Of a DNA stretch of 5,815 nt, positions 1-5,050 are shown piece by piece. The stretch comes from Planctomycetia bacterium (lineage in GTDB: Bacteria > Planctomycetota > Planctomycetia > Pirellulales > UBA1268). Every line of letters starts with the position of its first letter. Position 1 is the first letter of the stretch. The stretch is from contig RGVT01000181.1 in the NCBI GenBank assembly GCA_010027105.1, positions 1 to 5,815 on the forward strand, in the 5' to 3' direction. A program made the translations under genes and the position numbers. The notes under the pieces were generated by a model. That model was not told where the DNA came from and made no database searches. It saw only the letters and a list, made by a program, of their open reading frames with translations.

Positions 1-292
1 GCACGTGGCGGCGAGCCCCGCCGCACCTGCGCAATTCGGTGTCGATGCCGGTTTCCTCGAGGAGTTCGGCGGCCCAGCGCCGATGCAGGCCGTCGCTCCA
101 GGCGGTGAGCCGCTCGGAGGGGCCGGTCGCCGTCGCGGCCGGCGCGGGCGGTAGGATGCCCGCCGCGGCCCACGACGCTGTGTCGCGGCCGAGCTCGCGG
201 GCGACCACCCGCACCCGCGCGCCGCGGCCGGCGAGTTCGCGGGCGATCGACAGGCCGATCACGCCGCCTCCGAGGATCACGCAGTCGGTCAT
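1..292 (-). CDS. FAD-dependent amine/glycine oxidase, ThiO/DAO-type, N-terminal part (runs off left edge)
   Basis: Seen: an ATG at 292-290 on the minus strand opens 97 codons that continue past position 1. The protein begins MTDCVILGGGVIGLSIAREL, a Rossmann dinucleotide-binding strand-turn-helix with G8, G9/G10 and G13. ASWAAAGILPP follows at about residues 38-48, then GIDTELRRCGG near the cut end. Known: this order (GGGVIGL, then AS-W-AGIL, then the T-E-x-R-x-GG strand) is typical of the DAO/ThiO family. Those enzymes use FAD to oxidise glycine or other amino acids; ThiO supplies dehydroglycine for the thiamine thiazole. Inference: probably cytosolic and ThiO-like, but only the FAD domain is visible, so another DAO-family oxidase or dehydrogenase is possible. 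No good Shine-Dalgarno precedes the ATG. The upstream DUF3500 gene ends 23 bases away, so co-transcription is likely. Residue 31, where the family usually has Asp/Glu to hold the FAD ribose, reads as Ala. Confidence 0.8.
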   Translation of the reverse strand, partial: MTDCVILGGGVIGLSIARELAGRGARVRVVARELGRDTASWAAAGILPPAPAATATGPSERLTAWSDGLHRRWAAELLEETGIDTELRRCGGARRHV

Positions 293-315
293 GAGAACGC
301 GGGCGGAGCGGTGTG

Positions 316-1308
316 TCAGGCGTTGGTGGGGATGTCGGGCGTGTCGGCGACGTTCACCCACACGTGCACGTGCGGGGCTCCGCGGAAGTGCCACACGAAC
401 GCCGGCCCCTCCAGCCGCCAATTGTCCCACACTCCGTCGTGGCCCAGGTCGTCGTCGCGGTAGAAGGCGAGACGGCAGCCCTCGAGCCCACCCTGCGTCG
501 CGAGGCAGCGGCGGGCCTCGTCGCGGTCGACCGTGCGGAACGGCTCGAGCAGGAGCGCGACCGCGCGGTCGAGTTCGCCGCGCTGGTCGGGCGACAGGTC
601 CGTGACGGCGATGCCCTCCGTGACGTCCACCCCGCGGAACGCCACGGCGTTCTCCCTCGGCGCCCGGGGTACGAGCGCCTGCTGCCGCTGCCGGCCGTCG
701 AGCATCGCGAACACGCCGTTGACGGCGACCGCCTGCGGCCAGAAGACGTTGCCGGCGTGGTCCCTCTCCTCGTTGAAGCCCCCCGCGTCGTGACCGTAGA
801 AGATCGGGCCGCCGAAGGCGACGTGGTCGGCGGAGTCGCCGTCGCACCGCAGCGTCATGTGGCGGCCCGTGAGCAGGAACTGGAACGTTCCCGAGCCGGG
901 TTCCCCGATGAGCGCGACCGACTGGTCGTGGCCGAAGCCGCCGGTGTCGTCCTCGAGCTGCTTATCGAAACGCCCGAGCCAGTCGGGAGACACGAGCCGC
1001 TCGAAGACGTCGCGGACGAGCCTCCGCTGGTCGGGGGTGAAGAAGTCGCTGCTGACCGTGGGGGTGGTCGCGTTCCAGTTGTTGGCGACGCGGGTCCGCA
1101 ACAGGCCGAATTTCGGGTGCCTGTAATCCCAGGGAAAGCACACCGCGGTGCGTTGCGCCGGCGTGAGCGAGGCGTGCAGAGCCTGGGCGAGGGTTTCGGC
1201 CGAGGCGGCGGGCTCCGCCCCGCGCACGGCCCGCCGGGTAACGCACCCGAGCAACGGCGCCGCGGCGAGGAGGCGGCGGCGGGTGAGCGGTCGACGTGGG
1301 TTCGGCAT
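316..1308 (-). CDS. Exported DUF3500 family protein with twin-arginine leader
   Basis: Seen: 330 codons from ATG at 1308-1306 to TGA at 318-316. This start is chosen because GGAG lies seven bases upstream (1319-1316) and it places a leader exactly at the N-terminus. TRRRLLAAAPLLGC (residues 9-22) has twin arginines, a short hydrophobic stretch and a Cys22 that could be a lipobox, so the mature protein may be a Tat-exported lipoprotein or a soluble periplasmic protein. The mature part carries TGRHMTLRC (147-155), AFGGPIFYGHD (164-174) and a C-terminal GPAFVWHFRGAPHVHVWVNV (301-320) rich in His and aromatic residues. Known: these are hallmarks of DUF3500, a family without an established function. 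Inference: the conserved histidines (H150, H173, H307, H313, H315) could bind metal or form an active site. The gene lies between mutM and the ThiO-like gene on the same strand. The family call is by recalled motif similarity. The function is unknown. Confidence 0.82.
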   Translation of the reverse strand: MPNPRRPLTRRRLLAAAPLLGCVTRRAVRGAEPAASAETLAQALHASLTPAQRTAVCFPWDYRHPKFGLLRTRVANNWNATTPTVSSDFFTPDQRRLVRDVFERLVSPDWLGRFDKQLEDDTGGFGHDQSVALIGEPGSGTFQFLLTGRHMTLRCDGDSADHVAFGGPIFYGHDAGGFNEERDHAGNVFWPQAVAVNGVFAMLDGRQRQQALVPRAPRENAVAFRGVDVTEGIAVTDLSPDQRGELDRAVALLLEPFRTVDRDEARRCLATQGGLEGCRLAFYRDDDLGHDGVWDNWRLEGPAFVWHFRGAPHVHVWVNVADTPDIPTNA

Positions 1309-1315
1309 GGGAGGA

Positions 1316-1319
1316 CTCC
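1316..1319 (-). promoter_or_regulatory. Ribosome binding site of the DUF3500 gene
   Basis: GGAG on the minus strand, seven bases before the ATG at 1308. It decides the start: longer in-frame readings extend into mutM sequence and have no such site or export leader. Confidence 0.6.
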
Positions 1320-1328
1320 GTATCGGGG

Positions 1329-1352
1329 CGTCCGGGCGGACGACGGGCGGAC
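1329..1352. repeat. Small inverted repeat and 11-base tandem repeat between mutM and the DUF3500 gene
   Basis: CGTCCG-GG-CGGACG (1329-1342) is a perfect 6-bp inverted repeat, or a 5-bp stem with a GGGC loop. It overlaps a tandem duplication: CGGGCGGACGA (1333-1343) is followed by CGGGCGGACCA (1344-1354), identical over the first nine bases. It fills much of the 55-base gap after the mutM stop. No T-run follows on the minus strand, so an intrinsic terminator is doubtful. It may be a weak attenuating hairpin or simple slippage in GC-rich DNA. Confidence 0.35.
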
Positions 1353-1363
1353 CACACCCCCCC

Positions 1364-2287
1364 TCATCGTACCCGCAGAGAGCGCTCGCGCCCAAGCCGC
1401 CCGCGGGAGTTTGTTCGGGCCGAGCCTCCTCGTGCCTGGCAGGACGGACAGAAGAACGTCGCCCGTTGCGCCTGGACAAGCCGCACGATCGGCGTGCCAC
1501 AGGCGGTGCACGGCTCGTCCGCACGGCCGTAGACGCGGTGCTCGTGTTGAAAGCGTCCCAGCCGATTGTCGGCGGTGCGATAGGTCTCGTCGTCGATCGA
1601 CGAGCCCTCCAGTCGCACCGCCTCGGCGAGTACGTGCCGCATCGCCGCGGCGAGCCGTGCCCAGGCGCCGAGGGGGAGGCGACGGCACGGCGTGCGCGGA
1701 TCGATGCCCACACGAAACAGGATCTCGGCGGCGTAGATGTTGCCGATGCCGGCGACGACCCGCTGATCGAGGAGCGCCACCTTCACCGCGCGGCGGCTCG
1801 CGGAGAGGCGCGACGCGAGGTCGTCGCCCCCGACGGCCAGGCCGTCCGGCCCGAGTCTCGCGGGGCCGCAGGCGGCCTCGAAGGCGGCGCGGTCGTGGAG
1901 CCGGATCGTGCCCAGGCCGCGACGGTCCCAGAACCGCACGACGCGGGGGCCGCGCCGGGAGGCGGGGGCGAGCCGGAGCACGAGCCGCACGTGCTCGGGC
2001 GACGGTGGGTCGGCCACGAGCATGAGCCCGGTCATCCGCGGCTCGATCGCGAGCCAATGGGGCTCGTCGCGTCCGGCCGCGCCGGTGAGCTCCAGCACGA
2101 CCCGTTTTCCGCGCCGGAGGACGTCGGCGATCGTGCGGCCCTCCAGCCGGCGCGCGAGCACCGCGGGCCCGGGACGGATCGAGAGCGGGCGCACGTGGCT
2201 GCGCGGGAACTCGACGGCGACGATCCGCGCACCGGCGACGGCGGCCAGGCCGCGCCGCATCGTCTCGACTTCGGGAAGTTCGGGCAT
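1364..2287 (-). CDS. mutM: Formamidopyrimidine-DNA glycosylase (Fpg/MutM)
   Basis: This bifunctional base-excision repair enzyme removes oxidised purines such as 8-oxoguanine opposite C and cleaves the abasic site by beta/delta elimination. Seen: 307 codons, ATG at 2287-2285, TGA at 1366-1364. The protein starts MPELPEVETMRRGL, giving the catalytic N-terminal Pro and following Glu after Met removal. K61 in RRGKRV matches the family's beta-lysine. M85 in RMTG and R123 in WDRRGLG match two of the three void-filling residues; the third, usually Phe, is L125. The helix-two-turn-helix segment LLDQRVVAGIGNIYAAEILF spans 172-191. The C-terminal zinc finger is complete: C260-x2-C263-x16-C280-x2-C283, with R275 in QRATFFCPSC. 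About 20 basic residues follow the finger, making it longer than the usual 270-290. A weak AGAG (2297-2294) precedes the start. The gene diverges from trpB across 83 bases. Fpg is favoured over Nei because of the PELPEVET start. Confidence 0.95.
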   Translation of the reverse strand: MPELPEVETMRRGLAAVAGARIVAVEFPRSHVRPLSIRPGPAVLARRLEGRTIADVLRRGKRVVLELTGAAGRDEPHWLAIEPRMTGLMLVADPPSPEHVRLVLRLAPASRRGPRVVRFWDRRGLGTIRLHDRAAFEAACGPARLGPDGLAVGGDDLASRLSASRRAVKVALLDQRVVAGIGNIYAAEILFRVGIDPRTPCRRLPLGAWARLAAAMRHVLAEAVRLEGSSIDDETYRTADNRLGRFQHEHRVYGRADEPCTACGTPIVRLVQAQRATFFCPSCQARGGSARTNSRGRLGRERSLRVR

Positions 2288-2302
2288 GGAACGCTCTGCG
2301 GA

Positions 2303-2330
2303 TGGTGGCGGCGACCCATTAGGCTACAAT
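2303..2330 (+). promoter_or_regulatory. Putative sigma-70-type promoter for trpBA
   Basis: TACAAT at 2325-2330 matches five of six bases of the -10 consensus and stands out in AT content from its surroundings. The best -35 candidate at a 16-base spacing is TGGTGG (2303-2308), a poor match. The start of transcription would fall near 2337, leaving a leader of roughly 34 bases before trpB. That leader is too short for a trp leader peptide plus attenuator or for a T-box. No operator palindrome is evident. The opposite strand reads CCTAAT at 2321-2316, which could serve mutM, so the region may be bidirectional. Confidence 0.4.
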
Positions 2331-2358
2331 CGAAGCGACTGCTCCTGCTCTCCCCGAT

Positions 2359-2362
2359 AGGG
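2359..2362 (+). promoter_or_regulatory. Ribosome binding site of trpB
   Basis: AGGG eight bases before ATG 2371. A GTG at 2362 is also in frame but begins inside this element, so the site favours the ATG. Confidence 0.5.
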
Positions 2363-2370
2363 TGCCGCCG

Positions 2371-3603
2371 ATGACGCCGCCCCCCGCGATTTCCAGTGTT
2401 CCAGACGCCCTCGGCCGGTTCGGCCGGTTCGGCGGCCGCTACGTGCCCGAGACGCTCTCCGCCGCGCTCGACCAGCTGGAGCGGGAATACGCCGCCGCCC
2501 AGGCCGACCCTGCGTTCCACGCCGAGCTCGACGGATTGCTCGCGGCGTTCGTGGGGCGTCCCACGCCGCTGCTTTTCGCACCGCGGCTCACCGAGCACGC
2601 CGGCGGCGCCCGGATCTATTTCAAGCGCGAGGATCTCAGCCACACCGGCGCCCACAAGATCAACAACACGCTCGGCCAGGGCCTGCTCGCGATCCGGATG
2701 GGCAAGCGGCGGATCATCGCCGAGACGGGCGCCGGTCAGCACGGTGTGGCCACGGCGACGGCCTGTGCACGGTTCGGCCTGGAATGCGTCGTCTACATGG
2801 GGGCCGAGGACGTCCGCCGGCAGGCGCCCAACGTGCGCACCATGCGGTTCATGGGGGCCGAGGTGCGGCCCGTCGAGAGCGGGTCGCGCACGCTGCGCGA
2901 CGCGATCAACGAGGCGATGCGCGACTGGATGGGCTCCGTGGAGACGACCCACTACATCATCGGGTCGGTCGTCGGCCCGCACCCCTTCCCGCGGATCGTC
3001 CGCGACTTCCAGGCGGTCATCGGCCGGGAGACGCTCGACCAGTGTCGCCGGCAGCTCGGACGGCTGCCCGACGCGGTCGTGGCCTGCGTCGGCGGCGGCA
3101 GCAACGCGGCCGGGATGTTTTTCCCGTTCGTCGACCACTCCGAGGTGCGGCTCGTCGGCGTCGAGGCCGGGGGCCGCTCCGGGAAGCCGGGCGACCACGC
3201 GGCGAGCCTCTCCTACGGCAGCCCGGGCATCCTCCACGGATCGTTGAGCTACGTCCTCCAGGACGCCGACGGCCAGACGTCCGACGTGCATTCGGTATCG
3301 GCGGGGCTCGACTATCCGGGCGTGGGGCCGGAGCACAGCTACTGGCGTGATCTGGGCCGGGTCGAATACACGAGCGTGACCGACGGCGAGGCGCTCGACG
3401 CCTTCGACCTCGTGGCCCGTCGCGAGGGGATCCTGCCCGCGCTCGAGACGTCGCACGCGCTCGCCTGGGCGGCGCGCGAAGCGGCCAGGCGGCCGCCGGA
3501 CGAGATCCTCGTCGTGTGCCTCTCGGGCCGGGGCGACAAGGACGCGGCCGAGATCGCCCGGCTCCGCGGCCTGGCGGCCGACGGCGGCGGGGCCGCGCGA
3601 TGA
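2371..3603 (+). CDS. trpB: Tryptophan synthase beta chain
   Basis: A PLP enzyme that condenses indole, channelled from TrpA, with serine to give tryptophan; cytosolic, as the alpha2beta2 complex. Seen: 410 codons from ATG 2371 to TGA 3601-3603, close to the 397 of the E. coli protein. RFGGRYVPETL (19-29) is the family N-terminus. SHTGAHKINNTLGQG (90-104) holds the PLP lysine K96, AETGAGQHG (117-125) has the catalytic E118, and VGGGSNAAGMF (240-250) is the phosphate-binding loop. SAGLDYPGVGPEH (310-322) holds the conserved Asp of the COMM-loop region, and CLSGRGDKD near the C-terminus supplies the Ser facing the pyridine nitrogen. It is the canonical TrpB1 type, not TrpB2. Its stop overlaps the trpA start by four bases (ATGA), so the subunits are probably translationally coupled. 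An in-frame GTG at 2362 would add three residues but sits in the ribosome binding site. No trpC or trpF is visible nearby. Confidence 0.98.
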   Translation: MTPPPAISSVPDALGRFGRFGGRYVPETLSAALDQLEREYAAAQADPAFHAELDGLLAAFVGRPTPLLFAPRLTEHAGGARIYFKREDLSHTGAHKINNTLGQGLLAIRMGKRRIIAETGAGQHGVATATACARFGLECVVYMGAEDVRRQAPNVRTMRFMGAEVRPVESGSRTLRDAINEAMRDWMGSVETTHYIIGSVVGPHPFPRIVRDFQAVIGRETLDQCRRQLGRLPDAVVACVGGGSNAAGMFFPFVDHSEVRLVGVEAGGRSGKPGDHAASLSYGSPGILHGSLSYVLQDADGQTSDVHSVSAGLDYPGVGPEHSYWRDLGRVEYTSVTDGEALDAFDLVARREGILPALETSHALAWAAREAARRPPDEILVVCLSGRGDKDAAEIARLRGLAADGGGAAR

Positions 3604-4433
3604 GCTCGACAGCCACGGCGCCGGCCCGCCCGATCGAAAGGCTCGCAGCGGTCTTCGCGGCCCACCGCGCCGCGGGCACGAAGGCCGTCGCCCCGTTCGT
3701 GACGGCAGGCGATCCAGACGCGGCCACGTGCGTGGCCGTGCTCGAGGCGCTCGACCGGGCCGGGGCCTCGCTGTGCGAGCTCGGCGTGCCCTACAGCGAT
3801 CCGATCGCCGACGGTCCGGTGATCCAGGCGTCGTACACGCGGGCCCTCGCGGAGGGCGTCACGCTCGAGGGCGTGTTCGGCGTCGCACGCGAGGCGGCGG
3901 CCCGGGTGCGGATGCCGATCCTGGCGATGGCCAGTTACTCGCTCATCTTCCGCCGCGGCATCGCGAGATTCGTCGCCGACTCGCTGGCCGCCGGTCTGGC
4001 GGGACTCGTCGTACCCGACCTCCCGCTCGAGGAGAGCGATGAACTCGACGCGGCCTGCCGGTCGGCCGGCCTCGCGCTCGTGCGGCTGGTGACGCCCACC
4101 ACGCCGCCTGAACGCGCAGCCGAGATCGCCCGGCGGTCGACCGGCTTTCTCTACTGCGTGTCGGTTGCGGGGGTCACCGGGGCCCGGGCCGACCTGCCCC
4201 CGGGGCTCGTCGACCGGGTGCGCTGGCTGCGGTCGCAGACCGACGTGCCGATCCTCGTCGGCTTCGGCATCGCCGGGCCCGAACAGGCACGGGCGGTGGC
4301 CGGGGTGGCCGACGGCGTGATCGTGGGTTCGGCGCTCGTGCGGCACGTGGCCGAGGCCGCCGGCCGCCCCCGCGATGAACTCCTCGACGCCGTGGGCCGG
4401 TTCGTCGAGGGCCTCGCCGCCGCCTGTCGCTGA
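3600..4433 (+). CDS. trpA: Tryptophan synthase alpha chain
   Basis: A TIM-barrel lyase that splits indole-3-glycerol phosphate into indole and glyceraldehyde-3-phosphate and passes indole to TrpB. Seen: 277 codons (E. coli has 268), ATG 3600 overlapping the trpB stop, TGA 4431-4433. A GGGG (3589-3592) seven bases upstream supports this start. CELGVPYSDPIADGPVIQ (59-76) carries the catalytic acids E60 and D71. Also present are PFVTAGDPD (32-40), SLIFRRGIARFVAD (114-127), VVPDLPLEES (137-146), the flexible loop YCVSVAGVTGAR (185-196), and the phosphate-binding segments VGFGIAGPEQA and GVIVGSALV. Nothing required is missing. The longer in-frame reading from 3516 lies wholly within trpB and is rejected. 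A 69-base gap follows before the next plus-strand gene, which may belong to the same transcript. Confidence 0.98.
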   Translation: MSSTATAPARPIERLAAVFAAHRAAGTKAVAPFVTAGDPDAATCVAVLEALDRAGASLCELGVPYSDPIADGPVIQASYTRALAEGVTLEGVFGVAREAAARVRMPILAMASYSLIFRRGIARFVADSLAAGLAGLVVPDLPLEESDELDAACRSAGLALVRLVTPTTPPERAAEIARRSTGFLYCVSVAGVTGARADLPPGLVDRVRWLRSQTDVPILVGFGIAGPEQARAVAGVADGVIVGSALVRHVAEAAGRPRDELLDAVGRFVEGLAAACR

Positions 4434-4446
4434 CGGCATCCGCCCC

Positions 4447-4462
4447 GCCACATTGCGGTGGC
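4447..4462 (+). repeat. Short hairpin after trpA
   Basis: GCCAC-ATTGCG-GTGGC gives a 5-bp stem with a 6-base loop, 13 bases after the trpA stop. It has no T-tract, so it is at best a weak attenuating structure between trpA and the following gene, and could be chance in GC-rich DNA. Confidence 0.2.
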
Positions 4463-4502
4463 CCCGCCCGGGAACCGCGCCGTATAACGGAATCCGGCAC
4501 CG

Positions 4503-5036
4503 ATGGCTGACGCACCTCGAACGAGCGAGGTTGTGATGTTCGCCGCCCGCGACCCAGACGACATCGACCGGTTTTTCCGCGGCCTCACCGAATACGCCTT
4601 CCATGCCAGGCTGGGCGTCGTCGATCCGCCCCTTGTCGACTACGTCGCCCTGCTGCTCGTGCGGTTTCTCCGCCACGATCCGTCGGCGGCGCCCGCGCCC
4701 GGAGCGCCCGGTACCCCGGACGTCACCACGCTGTTCGCGGCGGCCCGCGACCACTCGCCCGACGAGGCCCTGGCCGAGTACCGCCACATCGGCGACTACA
4801 CGCTGTTCTGGAGCGGCCTCTACCCGGAGGCGGTCGAGCGGCTGCGGAGGCTCGGCCGGGCCGATCACCTCGTCGATTTCCGCGCCGCCGGCAAACAGGC
4901 CTACTGGATCGCGAGCACGCTCGAGCCGGCCGACGCGGGTGCCGAGCGGCTGCTCTTCGAGCGGCTGAGCCACGACTACGACCTGTGCGTGGAGGGTCTC
5001 GGCGAGGTGCGCCGGGCGTGGAACGACGCCGCGTAG
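4503..5036 (+). CDS. Conserved hypothetical protein, downstream of trpBA
   Basis: Seen: 177 codons, ATG 4503 to TAG 5034-5036, with the same GC-rich codon use as trpA. There is no signal peptide or membrane segment, so it is probably cytosolic and mostly helical. Conspicuous segments are FFRGLTEYAFHARLGVVDPP (24-43), a helix DYVALLLVRFL (46-56), a Pro/Ala/Gly-rich linker (about 60-73), EYRHIGDYTLFWSGLYPE (92-109), KQAYWIAST and a C-terminal HDYDLCVEGLGEVRRAW. They have the look of a conserved family, and I associate similar proteins with planctomycetes, but I cannot name a domain or function. The start is uncertain: ATG 4536 (Met12) has GAGG five bases upstream (4527-4530), better than anything before 4503, and would give 166 residues. 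It follows trpA by 69 bases and may be cotranscribed. A link to tryptophan metabolism is only positional. Confidence 0.8.
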   Translation: MADAPRTSEVVMFAARDPDDIDRFFRGLTEYAFHARLGVVDPPLVDYVALLLVRFLRHDPSAAPAPGAPGTPDVTTLFAAARDHSPDEALAEYRHIGDYTLFWSGLYPEAVERLRRLGRADHLVDFRAAGKQAYWIASTLEPADAGAERLLFERLSHDYDLCVEGLGEVRRAWNDAA

Positions 5037-5050
5037 TGCCCGGCCGCTAC
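5033..5050. repeat. Inverted repeat spanning both convergent stop codons
   Basis: GTAGTG-CCCGGC-CGCTAC can form a 6-bp stem (one G-T pair) with a 6-base loop. The left arm contains the TAG of the plus-strand gene and the right arm the TAG of the minus-strand ABC gene. Convergent genes only 10 bases apart often share a bidirectional terminator, but there is no T-run on either side and the stem is short, so terminator function is a guess. Confidence 0.25.

Noticed and set aside
1309..1713. N-terminal extension of the DUF3500 frame into mutM
   Set aside because: It would overlap the mutM C-terminus by over 300 bases and bury the Tat-type leader inside the protein; the ATG at 1308 has a proper GGAG upstream.
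313..2025. A 570-codon open frame on the plus strand, antisense to the DUF3500 gene and mutM
   Set aside because: High GC suppresses stop codons in shadow frames. The encoded protein is low-complexity Arg/Ala/Gly/Pro without motifs, while the opposite strand carries two clearly recognisable proteins.
855..2057. A 400-codon minus-strand frame overlapping mutM and the DUF3500 gene
   Set aside because: It is out of frame with both recognisable proteins on the same strand and is dominated by Arg/Ala/Pro/Ser runs.
2032..3456. A 474-codon minus-strand open frame across the mutM/trpB junction
   Set aside because: It crosses the divergent promoter region and the start of both genes in a non-coding frame; its composition is that of a shadow frame.
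3516..3599. Upstream extension of trpA inside trpB
   Set aside because: The family N-terminus fits the ATG at 3600 in the usual ATGA overlap; the extension is Arg/Gly-rich shadow sequence.
4447..4462. Hairpin after trpA as an intrinsic terminator
   Set aside because: The stem is only 5 bp and no T-run follows, so I list it only as a weak structure.
3339..4973. A 544-codon open frame on the minus strand, antisense to trpB, trpA and the unknown gene
   Set aside because: It lies opposite three real genes and has Arg/Gly/His-rich composition with no family motif. It is a mirror of the plus-strand codon pattern.
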